From Bacillus sp. FSL K6-3431 (GTDB taxonomy: Bacteria; Bacillota; Bacilli; Bacillales; Bacillaceae_C): a stretch of 64,000 nt of DNA. Made by a program: the position numbers and the translations under genes. The notes under the pieces were generated by a model. The model ran no database searches and was not told the origin of the DNA. It saw nothing but the letters and a program-made list of their open reading frames with translations. Numbering within the stretch: position 1 is the first letter of the stretch; each line of letters begins with the position of its first letter. The stretch lies in contig NZ_JBBOCT010000001.1 of NCBI RefSeq assembly GCF_038002605.1, positions 992,001 through 1,056,000 of the forward strand. Direction: 5' to 3'. This document shows positions 37,248 through 46,365 of this stretch, in pieces.

Positions 37248-37880
37248 TCAAACCAATACCGCTGATAGTTCTTTTGCTACAGCTTCCACTTTCGCTAAAC
37301 CTTCAGCAATAATTGCTTCTGCTTGATCTGGTGCTGCTGCATGGCCTTCAATGATAACTTCATTGATGATCTCCATACCGAAAACTCCGCCAACAACGTT
37401 TTTAATATAGTTAGCAGCCATTTCCATTGGTGCTGCATCTGGTGTTGAATATATACCACCACGAGCATTGAGAATAACAGCCTTCTTGTCAGTCATTAAT
37501 TGTACTGCTTGGCCATTTTCGTCATATTTGAATGTGAAACCAGCTTGGTATACATAGTCGATGAATGTTTGTAATTTTGCTGGAATCGTTAAGTTCCATA
37601 ATGGGAATGCGAATACAACGATATCTGCTGCTGTTAATGCATCCATTGCTTTTTGTTTGGCAGCTAAAATGCGTTGTTCAATATCTGTCATTTCTTCACC
37701 AGATTGCACTTTACCGAAAGCGTTGAATAAATCTTGTCCAAAGTAAGGCATATCTTCTGCAAATACATCGTAAGTTGTTACGTTTACACCTTCTATATTA
37801 TTCATGAAAGATTCATACATCTGACTTGATACAGCCTCTGAAGCTGGGCGGTTATTTGCTTTTACTACTAATACGTTCAT
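37248..37880 (-). CDS. azoR: FMN-dependent NADH-azoreductase
   Basis: 210 residues, flavodoxin-like quinone/azo reductase (AzoR/AcpD family). N-terminus MNVLVVKANNRP, the FMN-binding FAFPLWNLTIPAKLQTFIDYV and the ARGGIYS.. loop are typical. It reduces quinones and azo dyes by two electrons, protecting from thiol-reactive electrophiles. SD AAGGAG before ATG 37880. A 19-base palindrome 42 bases upstream is a candidate YodB/MhqR/HypR-type operator. Confidence 0.94.
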   Translation of the reverse strand: MNVLVVKANNRPASEAVSSQMYESFMNNIEGVNVTTYDVFAEDMPYFGQDLFNAFGKVQSGEEMTDIEQRILAAKQKAMDALTAADIVVFAFPLWNLTIPAKLQTFIDYVYQAGFTFKYDENGQAVQLMTDKKAVILNARGGIYSTPDAAPMEMAANYIKNVVGGVFGMEIINEVIIEGHAAAPDQAEAIIAEGLAKVEAVAKELSAVLV

Positions 37881-37921
37881 TTTGTAAATCTCCTTCTGTA
37901 ATCATTGTTGTAACTATCTAG

Positions 37922-37940
37922 AATTCATACTATATGAATT
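37922..37940. promoter_or_regulatory. Palindromic operator upstream of azoR
   Basis: AATTCATA-CTA-TATGAATT: perfect 8-bp arms, located where a promoter or operator of azoR should be. Confidence 0.6.
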
Positions 37941-38194
37941 ACAGATAAACGTCAACAAATTCGATCGTCATCTTTTATAAAATAGATCTTGATTTTCTGC
38001 TTCTGATATTAAACGACATTAATGTTTTTTATTTGCCAACTTTCGTTATTCTTATAATTATAATTGTTTCATACCTTCATTATAAAAGAGGTCCACGTTG
38101 TTACTAAAAAGCGTTTCCGTCCAAAGATTAGGTTACATACGATTACATAATATTCCATTGCTTCCTTGATTATTTCCGAAAGTGAACAACGCTG
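37941..38194. other. Intergenic
   Basis: Nothing recognisable beyond AT-rich sequence. Confidence 0.3.
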
Positions 38195-38226
38195 AAAAAG
38201 GCTCTGGAACATTCTCCAAAGCCTCT
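38195..38226 (-). terminator. Terminator of larE
   Basis: Minus strand AGGCTTTGGA-GAATGT-TCCAGAGCCT followed by TTTTC, 16 bases after the larE stop. Confidence 0.8.
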
Positions 38227-38241
38227 TCACCTTCATTTAAT

Positions 38242-38997
38242 TTATGATAAAACCTTATTCATACTCCCACTCTTATAACCGATTAAATCCAGTGCAATAT
38301 ATTTATATCCAAAGTCTTGAAGTCTTTTCGATATACGTTCGCGATTATCCAAGACGATCTGCATATCGTCTAGCTCTACTTCTATTCTCGCCACTTCTTC
38401 ATGTGTTCTCACTCGTACTTGGCGAATATCGAGGGACTTCAGAAAGGCTTCTGCTTTTTCTACTTTTGTTAACTTTTCTTTCGTTATTCTTTCTCCATAT
38501 GCAATCCGGGAAGATAAACAAGCAAATGATGGTTTATCCCATGTCGGTAAATCCCTTACACGTGAAAGCTCTCTTATTTCATCTTTATATAGATTAGCTT
38601 CAAGTAAAGGACCTCGTACGCCTTGTTCTTTAGCAGCCTGCATTCCTGGACGATATTCACTCAGATCATCTGCAATAACCCCGTATACGATGTTCTCGAA
38701 TCCCTTTTTCTGCATAATAGGGATCAAATGATCAAATAAGCTACTTCTGCAAAAATAACAGCGATTTTTATCATTTTCTGTATAGCCTGGAATCGCTAAT
38801 TCAGAAGTTTCAATGACTTGATGATGGACCCCAATCAATTGCGCTAATTCCCTTGCTTCAATAAGTTCACTTGTTGGATACGTTTCGGAATCCGCTGTCA
38901 CAGCTAATACATTGTCTTTTCCTAAAGTATCAACAGCAGCTTTTAATAAGAATGTACTATCCACCCCTCCAGAAAATGCTACGACTACCTTCTGCAT
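38242..38997 (-). CDS. larE: LarE, ATP-dependent sacrificial sulfur transferase
   Basis: PP-loop enzyme (SGGVDST, residues 9-15 of this frame) that makes the nickel-pincer (NPN) cofactor of lactate-racemase-type enzymes by adding sulfur to pyridinium dicarboxylate. Further family blocks: CYFCRSSLFDHL, EYRPGMQAAKEQGVRGPLLEA and WDKPSFACLSSRI with a cysteine at the sulfur-donor position. From ATG 38997 the product is 251 residues and has no SD. The reading frame stays open and family-like upstream (QKKYERLTSILQEM) to an ATT at 39042, which does have an SD. larB and larC are not in the window. The gene follows a permease and dehydrogenase in the same direction. Confidence 0.9.
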   Translation of the reverse strand: MQKVVVAFSGGVDSTFLLKAAVDTLGKDNVLAVTADSETYPTSELIEARELAQLIGVHHQVIETSELAIPGYTENDKNRCYFCRSSLFDHLIPIMQKKGFENIVYGVIADDLSEYRPGMQAAKEQGVRGPLLEANLYKDEIRELSRVRDLPTWDKPSFACLSSRIAYGERITKEKLTKVEKAEAFLKSLDIRQVRVRTHEEVARIEVELDDMQIVLDNRERISKRLQDFGYKYIALDLIGYKSGSMNKVLS

Positions 38998-39094
38998 TTC
39001 TTGGAGAATGGAAGTTAACCTTTCATACTTTTTTTGGATAATACTCCTACCACCTTTCGTAAGATTGGTAACTTAGATCCTTTTAAACATATTT

Positions 39095-40447
39095 TTAAAC
39101 AAACAAACTTAGAAGTAAAACAAACGCAAGGCCACATACGGAAATGAGTGTTTCAAGCACGGTCCAAGTTCCGAATGTTTCTTTCATTGTTAAGCCAAAT
39201 GATTCTTTTACAATCCAGAAGCCAGTATCGTTCACGTGCGAAGCAATGATACTACCAGCGCCAGTTGCTAACACCATCAATTCAACATTCACACCTGTAC
39301 CAGCCATCAACGGAATAACTAAACCTGCTGTCGTCAAGGCAGCTACTGTCGCAGATCCTTGTGCAACTCTCATTAAAGCAGCGATTAGCCAAGCCAAGAT
39401 CAACGGTGATATTGTACTGCCTGCAAAAATTTGAGCAACGCTGTCGCCCACGCCACCATCAATCAATACTTGTTTAAGCGAGCCACCAGCACCAAGAATA
39501 AGTAACATCATTCCGATTGCTGCGATTGAACTCTCCGCAGATTTCATCAGTTGTTTCATCGGGATTTTCCTTGCAGTACCCATTGTAATCAATGCAAGTA
39601 ATACAGAAAGTAACATAACAGTAGTAGGAGCACCGATCAATGCAATTAGGTCAAAGAACCGGTTCCCTGATACTCCCATTGCATCTTCTACTAAAACAAA
39701 AACCGTTGAGAAAGCCATTAAAATAACTGGGAATAAAGCGGTGAAGGCACTAATACCAAATCCCGGTGTATCTTCTAATTTAAACTGTTTTGCATCACCT
39801 ATAGACGTCATACTACCAGATGGTTCTCTCTCAAAAGCTGATGGTACCAATTTCCTTGCAATTTTTGCAAATAAAGGTCCCGCTATAATCACTGTTGGAA
39901 TAGCAATAATAAAACCATAAAGTAATACTAATCCTACATTCGCTCCGTATTGTTGGGCAATCACGGTTGGACCAGGATGTGGCGGTAAAAATGCATGTGT
40001 TACTGATAATGCTGTTGCCATTGGTAGACCTAACCATAAAAATGATATTTTTAATTGCTTAGAAATTTGATATACAATTGGAATTAATAATACAAGCCCA
40101 ACTTCAAAAAACAATGCGATACCAAGAATGAATCCAGCAGTAACAACTGCCCATTGTATTCTCTTCTCGCCGAACTTATCAATTAATGTCATTGCGATAC
40201 GTTGAGCGCCACCCGCATCCGCAATCAATTTACCTAGGATTGCTCCAAGTCCAAAGACTAATGCAATACCTCCTAGTGTATTTCCCATACCTGCTTGAAT
40301 CGTTTCAACAATTTCATTAAACGGCATTCCTAAAGCAAATGCGATTAGGAATGAAACAACAATCAGTGAAATAAATGTATTCATATTAAATTTCATGATT
40401 AATATGAGTAAAACAATAATACCTAAAGCGACTATTACTAATGGCAT
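39095..40447 (-). CDS. GntP-family gluconate/sugar-acid permease
   Basis: 450 residues, about 12-14 membrane segments. Signature parts: MPLVIVALGIIVLLILIM, NTLGGIALVFGLGAILGKLIADAGGA, THAFLPPHPGP, and GSATVAALTTAGLVIPL. Carries gluconate or related aldonates with protons. ATG 40447 has a better SD distance (GGGAG, 10 bases) than ATG 40456. Lies between the dehydrogenase and larE on one strand. Confidence 0.93.
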   Translation of the reverse strand: MPLVIVALGIIVLLILIMKFNMNTFISLIVVSFLIAFALGMPFNEIVETIQAGMGNTLGGIALVFGLGAILGKLIADAGGAQRIAMTLIDKFGEKRIQWAVVTAGFILGIALFFEVGLVLLIPIVYQISKQLKISFLWLGLPMATALSVTHAFLPPHPGPTVIAQQYGANVGLVLLYGFIIAIPTVIIAGPLFAKIARKLVPSAFEREPSGSMTSIGDAKQFKLEDTPGFGISAFTALFPVILMAFSTVFVLVEDAMGVSGNRFFDLIALIGAPTTVMLLSVLLALITMGTARKIPMKQLMKSAESSIAAIGMMLLILGAGGSLKQVLIDGGVGDSVAQIFAGSTISPLILAWLIAALMRVAQGSATVAALTTAGLVIPLMAGTGVNVELMVLATGAGSIIASHVNDTGFWIVKESFGLTMKETFGTWTVLETLISVCGLAFVLLLSLFV

Positions 40448-40579
40448 GGCTTTCATTCTCCCTTATGTGTTTATTTCCCAGATGCACTTCTTATAACCTT
40501 GTCGTTCTTGAACATCCGAACATTAGTTAAATCAAATTCATTAGCTATCTTTGTACACTTTTATTGCATAATAAGTCCT

Positions 40580-41599
40580 TTATTCAAACTCAATCACTGC
40601 TTTTCGTACTAATTGAGGATTTTCTTCTACAAAAGTAAAAGCTTCTTTTACCTTACTTAACGGAAATTTATGAGTAATTAAACCATTATGCGTTAATTTC
40701 TTTTCATTTATAAGCTCGACAACTTTACCAAATTGATTTGTTTGCAGTCTCGAACCTGTAATAGTTAATTCCTTTTTCGTTATGAGCATTTGTGCGATGG
40801 ATGATGGTGTTGCATTGAAACCTAATAAAACAACATTACCTGCAACAGAAGCTACCTTCATACTTAATTCAAATGTTTGTGGCATACCAACCGCATCAAT
40901 GACCACATTTGCACCCTCATCGTTTGTTATTTCATTTATTTTACTTTCTATATCTACTTCAGATGGATTAATTGTATAGTCTGCACCATTTTCTTTTGCA
41001 AATACCAATCTTTCATTTGTAAAATCGGATATAATAACGGTTGCACCGCGGAGCTTAGCCATTTTCAAAACCGTGATACCTATTGGACCAGCACCTTGGA
41101 TAAATACAGTTTGTCCTTCTTGAACATTACCTCTCCATGTAGCTTGAGCACCAATTGTATAGGGTTCAGCCATTACCGCTTCATCCCAATCAATCTCAGG
41201 ATCTACTTTATGCACTTGTCCTTCTGATAGAATAGCAAATTCCCTCATTCCACCATCTTCATGTACACCAAATACAGAAACTTCTTTACATACATTTGGT
41301 CTTCCGCTTTTACATGCATAACATTCACCACAATAGGTGATTGGTTCAATAACCACATGGTCACCAACAGCTACTTTATTCACATTTGTACCGATTTCTA
41401 TTATTTCACCAGCTACTTCATGTCCGACAATTCTCGGATATGTGGCAAGAGGATTTGTTCCGTGATAAATATGCATATCTGAACCGCAGATACCAACTCT
41501 TTTTATTTTTACTTTTACTTCATTGGCTTGTTCTATTCTTGATTCTGGTACATCCAATACTTCTATTTTATTTGCTTCAGGAATTCTAATTGCTTTCAT
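40580..41599 (-). CDS. Zinc-dependent medium-chain dehydrogenase, sugar-acid type
   Basis: 339 residues, MDR family. Catalytic zinc ligands in [12 protein letters not shown] and GHEVAGEI (Cys, His, Glu), the structural-zinc cysteines in [20 protein letters not shown] and the NAD site [17 protein letters not shown]. It resembles RspB/L-idonate, L-galactonate and L-gulonate 5-dehydrogenases. With a GntP permease and GntR regulator, oxidation of an aldonate is likely. ATG 41599 follows SD GAGGAG; GTG 41608 overlaps it. Confidence 0.9.
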   Translation of the reverse strand: MKAIRIPEANKIEVLDVPESRIEQANEVKVKIKRVGICGSDMHIYHGTNPLATYPRIVGHEVAGEIIEIGTNVNKVAVGDHVVIEPITYCGECYACKSGRPNVCKEVSVFGVHEDGGMREFAILSEGQVHKVDPEIDWDEAVMAEPYTIGAQATWRGNVQEGQTVFIQGAGPIGITVLKMAKLRGATVIISDFTNERLVFAKENGADYTINPSEVDIESKINEITNDEGANVVIDAVGMPQTFELSMKVASVAGNVVLLGFNATPSSIAQMLITKKELTITGSRLQTNQFGKVVELINEKKLTHNGLITHKFPLSKVKEAFTFVEENPQLVRKAVIEFE

Positions 41600-41629
41600 A
41601 TTCTCCACTCCTCATAAGATTAAATTTGT

Positions 41630-41791
41630 TTATTTCAAATTACCATTTCCTAAACCGATGCTTATCAGCTTCATAACTCCGCTTTCAACTGGCCCACGAA
41701 AGGCAGTATGCGGTTTCACTCTGTTCAGGACTACAATCCCATCAGCTTCTGAAGCAAACTTGTCCACGTATGTTTCATCATAATTCCTATA
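41630..41791 (-). pseudogene. Remnant of a LarA-like nickel-dependent racemase/epimerase
   Basis: The frame contains YDETYVDKFASEADGIVVLNRVKPHTAFRGPVESGVMKLISIGLG, in pieces matching the LarA_N/DUF2088 domain (ADGI.V.NR.KPHT.F.G..ESG..K...IGLG). It stops after GNGNLK and is preceded by frames with scattered stops; the rest of the roughly 400-residue enzyme is absent. It lies upstream of the dehydrogenase, permease and larE, where its product would have used the cofactor LarE helps make. Confidence 0.7.
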
Positions 41792-42265
41792 CACAATTTC
41801 CCACCAAAACAAATGATAGAATCGGTAAATCGTTGTAATCCTTTTCATATTCAGCTGCCACTTTAGTTTGAAAAGCAAATAACCATATGAAAAATATTAA
41901 TTTATTATTCTTTATATTGCGGGAGATTGCTAGATTAATTTTTACTCCTCCAAATATTATTATAAGGAATATCCATAGTAGCGCTTTCTTGATTGTGATA
42001 TGTAACATTTCACACTTCACATTTATAGAATACATTCTTTTAACTTAGTCGTCAATACTTATGTGGTTACAATTTTTTATTACTCACTTAAAGACTAAGG
42101 TAGTTTTCTTTTTAACAAAACAATTATATAATTATAACTATTCGTAAAAACGAAACTATCTAAGCGTCTGTAACATGTTTCATGTTATATTACATAGAAT
42201 TCTATCCTAACCGATTGTTAAGTAATTATGTTATTGTAAAAAAGGAGAAAAGGAGTTATTGCAAC
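41792..42265. other. Decayed region and promoter zone of the GntR gene
   Basis: On the minus strand more eroded LarA-like codons may extend to about 42000 but are not recognisable. The right half should contain divergent promoters for the GntR gene and the sugar-acid cluster. Confidence 0.35.
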
Positions 42266-42931
42266 ATGTCTAAAATAGAAACTTCTCTACTAACTAAACA
42301 GGTTTATGATGTTCTACGTGGAAAAATTATCGGCCGCGAATATACACCTGGTAATAAACTGGATATTCATAAATTAGCAGAAGAATTTGGGGTAAGTCGT
42401 TCTCCCGTTAAGGACGCAATCAATCAACTTGTTCATGACGGACTAATCGAAATCATTCCTCGTAAAGGTACATACGTAACTCAATTAAATTTTACCGAGT
42501 TTATAGAAGTATTGGATGCACGTTTAATGATAGAAATGTGGGCTGCTCAGCAAGTAATGCAAAAAATATCTGATGAAAAAATAGATGAATGGGGTCAAAT
42601 TGTTCAAGAAATGGATTCGTTACTTGAAGTTACCCCCTTTCCATTTGAAATGTATAGTAAGTTAGATATGAAATTCCATACGAATTTAATTGATTGGTTA
42701 GTAAATAATAAGATTAAAGAAATATATTCCTCGTTAAATACACATGTATCTTTATCTCGTATTGTCCACTCTACTTCACTAGAGAGCACAATAAAAAGAC
42801 ATAGAGATCACTGGTGTTTATATGAAGCAATGAAAGATCGTAATTTGCCTACTTTTTTAGGCACATTGACATTGCACATTGAAAGTTTAAAAACAGAAGC
42901 TAAACTGCGATGGGATGAAGTGGTGAAATAA
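42266..42931 (+). CDS. GntR/FadR-family transcriptional regulator
   Basis: 221 residues: N-terminal winged HTH (LTKQVYDVLRGKIIGREYTPGNKLDIHKLAEEFGVSRSPVKDAINQL) and an all-helical FCD effector domain with metal-site type histidines (KFHTNLIDWL, HRDHWCLYEAM, HIESLKTEA). FCD regulators often bind hydroxy or sugar acids. Divergent from the dehydrogenase-GntP-LarE cluster, so a local regulator. ATG 42266 follows AAGGAG; earlier codons are discarded. Confidence 0.92.
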   Translation: MSKIETSLLTKQVYDVLRGKIIGREYTPGNKLDIHKLAEEFGVSRSPVKDAINQLVHDGLIEIIPRKGTYVTQLNFTEFIEVLDARLMIEMWAAQQVMQKISDEKIDEWGQIVQEMDSLLEVTPFPFEMYSKLDMKFHTNLIDWLVNNKIKEIYSSLNTHVSLSRIVHSTSLESTIKRHRDHWCLYEAMKDRNLPTFLGTLTLHIESLKTEAKLRWDEVVK

Positions 42932-42971
42932 ATAGATAGCATGTTATTTTAATCCTCAACACCCTCAAAGA

Positions 42972-43008
42972 AAACATTTCTATATTCTGTGGAAATGTTT
43001 TTTTTCGT
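42972..43008 (+). terminator. Terminator of the GntR gene
   Basis: AAAACATTTC pairs with GGAAATGTTTT and is followed by a run of T. Confidence 0.8.
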
Positions 43009-43346
43009 ATTTTTTTGAAGAAAAGATCGTCAATACTGCCTAGCCTTTTCCTATTAATTTTTGCTTCCCATGATCTGACAAGAATTTTTTTTTAGCTTTT
43101 CAATTACAAATAACTTTGTCCTATTTCTTTAAATTGTTTTCTTAACATTGCACTCATGATTTCAATATCTAGTAGTCTCCCTATTAATTCCTTCCGTATA
43201 TTGTATTACCAGATTATCGGCTTCTTCATTTACTAGAAGAAACTCCTCCTTGCCTTTTTGCTGTATTATCTCTAGTTTTGTCTAATCCCTTTTATTAGAG
43301 ATATGTATCCTATAAAATAGAAAATAAGGAACAGGGGGTCATTTTT
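43009..43346. other. Intergenic
   Basis: AT-rich, with nothing I can name; should contain the promoter of the small gene at 43347. Confidence 0.3.
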
Positions 43347-43517
43347 ATGTCTAAACTGGATGAGTTTTTAATATTTATTAGGGAATTAGGCAAGTTGCAA
43401 GACGAATATTATCGTTCTCCAGATCATTTAAAAGCTATAATTCTAGAGGATATTTCTCTCCTAATCAGTGCTATCACGCCTCAAATTGAACAATCTGATA
43501 TTTCAAATTCAACTTAA
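43347..43517 (+). CDS. Small hypothetical protein (56 aa)
   Basis: ATG 43347 after SD AGGGGGT gives MSKLDEFLIFIRELGKLQDEYYRSPDHLKAIILEDI.. ending SDISNST. Mostly helical and acidic with no membrane segment. I do not recognise the family. The good SD, a clean start and amphipathic pattern support a real gene. Flanked by AT-rich spacers. Confidence 0.6.
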   Translation: MSKLDEFLIFIRELGKLQDEYYRSPDHLKAIILEDISLLISAITPQIEQSDISNST

Positions 43518-43794
43518 TCTTTATCTAGATCAAATTTAGTTTTACATGGTGACAACATAAAATGAATTTCTTCTAGTCTTTATACTTGAATCAAGCCCTG
43601 TACATTATTTTCACTTACTGAGTGATTTGTTGTGTAAGAAAATCACATAAATGCTTTATTCAAGATCACCCAACCACCTTTTTCCCCTATATATTAATCA
43701 AAACGACCATTTAATTGCCTTGTCCGCTTATCCCTAGCTCGTTTCACCTCATCGTGCATAATATGTAGTAACCTACTGAAAGGTGGTGGTGTTC
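43518..43794. other. yjcZ-type upstream region, copy 1
   Basis: From about 43700 the sequence matches the region before the other two yjcZ-type genes (TTGCCTTGTCCGCTTA, CCTAGCTCGTTTCAC, GTGCATAA). The CATA box may be the -10 of a late sporulation sigma factor. Confidence 0.45.
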
Positions 43795-43917
43795 ATGGGA
43801 TTCTGTGGTGGCGGTTATGGAAATGGTTCCGGAGGCGGATATGGCGGAATTAATTCATTTGCTTTAATCGTTGTGCTTTTCATTTTACTAATTATTATCG
43901 GCGCATCATATCTCTAA
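43795..43917 (+). CDS. YjcZ-family small sporulation membrane protein, copy 1
   Basis: 40 residues: a Gly-rich head ([18 protein letters not shown]) and one membrane segment [19 protein letters not shown]. This is the YjcZ/YtrZ-type family (Sspo-like small proteins) found in spore formers. SD AAAGGTGG before ATG 43795. Followed by a terminator at 43991-44014. Too short for usual ORF cut-offs. Confidence 0.9.
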   Translation: MGFCGGGYGNGSGGGYGGINSFALIVVLFILLIIIGASYL

Positions 43918-43990
43918 TAGTTACCAGTTACCCTATATTTCTATAGCTAGTTTCAATTCATAACCCATATCTTACATTTACCACACCTCA

Positions 43991-44017
43991 AAGAGCGCTT
44001 AGCCAGGCGCTCTTCAT
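43991..44017 (+). terminator. Terminator of yjcZ-type gene 1
   Basis: AAGAGCGC-TTAGCCAG-GCGCTCTT, then CATTTCTT. The same stem follows copies 2 and 3. Confidence 0.7.
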
Positions 44018-44613
44018 TTCTTCCTTGCCTTCAAAGCCAAGTACTTTCAGCTTTTTGTATATTTTTAGCTATCGCCCTTTACATGACGATGAGTCTTCTC
44101 GTTCTATTTAAAGATGCTTTTTTGATTTAGGAAGCATATTGGACACGCCCTTATTAAGGTCGGTTCTAAAAAATACTCTAAATTCTTTATAGATAGATTG
44201 ACTAGAAGCTAGTAGATCTGTTATTTCATTTTAAAAGAATTTGCTCTAGATAACTGTTCTCTACATTCTATGATGATTTTCTGCCTACCACAAAATAAAT
44301 TAAATTAAATAAATCCTCCTAATCATTACTGGGTATACTGCACAACATCGATCCCTACTGATTATCCATTCTGTATTTCCCAATATGAAGATATCCTATA
44401 TAACGAATCTTGATGATAGGTCAGTTTTTACTTACGTGTATTTTTGCTTTTAATCAACTGCAATTCCTTATTATGAGGTTTAACATCTATTTTCCTGTTC
44501 ATCTATTCATTGCTCACTACGTTTATGGTTAATACACTATTTTCCCCTTGTCCTAGCTCGTTTTCCCATAGCGTGCATAAACTGAATAAACCATTCGAAA
44601 GGTGGTGAACTTT
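44018..44613. other. Intergenic, ends in yjcZ-type promoter copy 2
   Basis: No gene seen. The last 80 bases repeat the conserved block (CCTTGTCCTAGCTCGTTTTC, GTGCATAAACTGAAT, CGAAAGGTGGTG). Confidence 0.4.
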
Positions 44614-44757
44614 ATGGGATGCTTTGGCGGTGGCTGTGGTTATGGCGGCTACGGTGGTGGATATGAAGGCGGTGGCTATGGCAGAGGAAATTCTTTCGCT
44701 TTAATTGTTGTCCTTTTCATCCTGCTAATTATTGTCGGCGCAGCATATATAAATTAG
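44614..44757 (+). CDS. YjcZ-family small sporulation membrane protein, copy 2
   Basis: 47 residues: Gly/Tyr-rich head ([20 protein letters not shown]) and the membrane segment [29 protein letters not shown]. Nearly the same segment as copies 1 and 3; a local gene family. Terminator at 44831. Confidence 0.9.
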   Translation: MGCFGGGCGYGGYGGGYEGGGYGRGNSFALIVVLFILLIIVGAAYIN

Positions 44758-44830
44758 TTAGTAGTTAGCTCCGATCACGTCCAGATCTTAAAGAAAATTC
44801 ATTCGAGCTTTTTATCTGACATCACTTATG

Positions 44831-44859
44831 AAGGGCGCTTTCGCTAGGCGCTCTTTTAA
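44831..44859 (+). terminator. Terminator of yjcZ-type gene 2
   Basis: AAGGGCGC-TTTCGCTA-GGCGCTCTT then TTAAT. Confidence 0.7.
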
Positions 44860-45329
44860 TATTTGTTTTCTTAACGTACGTGATTACAACAATCCTACCA
44901 CATAATATACTATGGTTACGGGGAAATATCATACTTACTTAATCTAAGAGATTGCGTAATAAGGTGGAGGAAATAGGAAATTTCTTTTTTACCTGCCACC
45001 GCCATGGCTATTTTCTCCGCCTTTTCTTCCTGCTTCTTCTTTACTCATTTTGTATTTATAATAAATCCATTGTTTTAATACGATTGAAAACAATGACATT
45101 TAATTGACTCTTTTGTATAAAAACAGTTTCTATCCTCATTGTTCTTCTGCCATCTGCTGTCTCCCAAGACCTTCAAACGCTAATATACCTATCATCGGCA
45201 CATAAGCATTATTATTCACCTTTCGCTATTCGTAATTTCCCGCTTAGCATATCGTCTTCCCTTTATCATAAACATTTTACGCACCCTCTTGACCCTCTAA
45301 TCTATAAAAAGTCGCTAAAAAGTGTGTGA
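44860..45329. other. Intergenic with a possible KGG peptide
   Basis: On the minus strand 44989-45048 reads MSKEEAGRKGGENSHGGGR, which looks like a KGG (general stress, GsiB-type) motif, but it has no SD and only 19 residues. Nothing else identified. Confidence 0.3.
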
Positions 45330-45521
45330 TTATTTCTTTTCGTTATTTTTCTCATCGTAAATGGACCCAAACGTTGCGCCAATTGCTATACCTAACACTA
45401 TTCCTAAACCAATATGGTTGAAAATCGTGAGACCACCAACACTCCCTAATGCAATGCCAATTGATATTCCGAAAGTGGTTCCATTCATGTTCCCCTTATG
45501 GGATTTGTGAATTTTATTCAT
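45330..45521 (-). CDS. Glycine-zipper small membrane protein (63 aa)
   Basis: ATG 45521 (SD GAGGAG, 10 bases) gives MNKIHKSHKGNMNGTTFG, then two membrane-length Gly-spaced helices (ISIGIALGSVGGLTIF and LGIVLGIAIGATFGSIYD) with the G-x3-G-x3-G rhythm of glycine zippers. A charged tail YDEKNNEKK follows. Family not known to me; probably an integral membrane protein. An in-frame ATG at 45545 would bury the SD. Confidence 0.6.
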   Translation of the reverse strand: MNKIHKSHKGNMNGTTFGISIGIALGSVGGLTIFNHIGLGIVLGIAIGATFGSIYDEKNNEKK

Positions 45522-45876
45522 ACTAAAACAACTCCTCTTCTTCATATATAAATGATATTATTAAGCAAACCTTTTTATCACTGAGCAATCTGAAAAAACT
45601 TGACCATAAGACAGTTGATAGTCTTTTTTAGAACCAAAGGTAATCCTAAACAGCTTTTCATAATGGAAAGGATTGTAGTTCATTTAGGAATTTGGATTAC
45701 ACTTCTGAAGGGTATTTAACTATACAAGAATCGCTCCAATTCATAGCCCAGTCAGCACCGGGATATTTATTATGCGATAATATGATATAAAAAATATCTT
45801 TCTTTAACTAACTAAGAATACTTAAACAATATAGTAAATTAAGTAGTATATTTTTTTGGGAGATGGTGGTTCCATT
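45522..45876. other. Intergenic
   Basis: AT-rich. Around 45770-45810 GATAATATGATATAAAAAATATCTTTCTTTAAC resembles the right end of the repeat at 48285 and 51301 (partial third copy, inexact). Confidence 0.35.
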
Positions 45877-46251
45877 TTGAGAAAATGGGTTAAATTAATT
45901 TTTAGTATTTTGTGCTTACTTGGGTTCATATTAATTTATACGAAGTTTTTTTATCCTCCTTTACCAATAACTTCTGTTTCCAAATCAGAAGTTATTAATA
46001 TGGTAAAAAAATCGAAATGAAATATCGTTCAAATTTGAGAGGAAGATAGTTACCAGTGGTATATATCAGAAATGAAACAAGGAAAAGCATATGAAAATCT
46101 AAAAAAATTGATGGAAGATAAAGGTTGGTTTTTTAAAGAACAAGTGGATTCGGGCTTTGTTTTTCAAAGTGAACAAGGCGAAATCACAGTTCTTAGTAAG
46201 ATATGGACTAAAAACTATATGATTTTTCATTTTCCAAAAGATATTTATTAA
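45877..46251 (+). pseudogene. Small membrane-anchored protein, interrupted by two TGA codons
   Basis: TTG 45877 (SD GGTGG) starts RKWVKLIFSILCLLGFILIY (membrane anchor), then PITSVSKSEVINMVKKSK and TGA at 46018. The same frame continues NIVQI, TGA (46036), EEDSYQWYISEMKQGKAYENLKKLMEDKGWFF to TAA at 46249. The frame length (125 codons) and protein-like content across both stops show one former gene of the YxeA/short lipoprotein kind. Family not identified. Confidence 0.6.
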
Positions 46252-46365
46252 CTCTCATTCACCTAACGGGCGCATATCAACTAAGTAACGGTTAGCCGGT
46301 TTAATAGGAATAATTTTAGTAAATATAAAGGGCTGTGATTGTGCACAAGAAAGTGGGAATGACTT

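Noticed and set aside
45877..46251. Reading TGA as tryptophan or selenocysteine
   Set aside because: All clearly intact genes in the window use TGA only as stop, there is no SECIS-like context that I can see, and neighbouring genes show ordinary decay.
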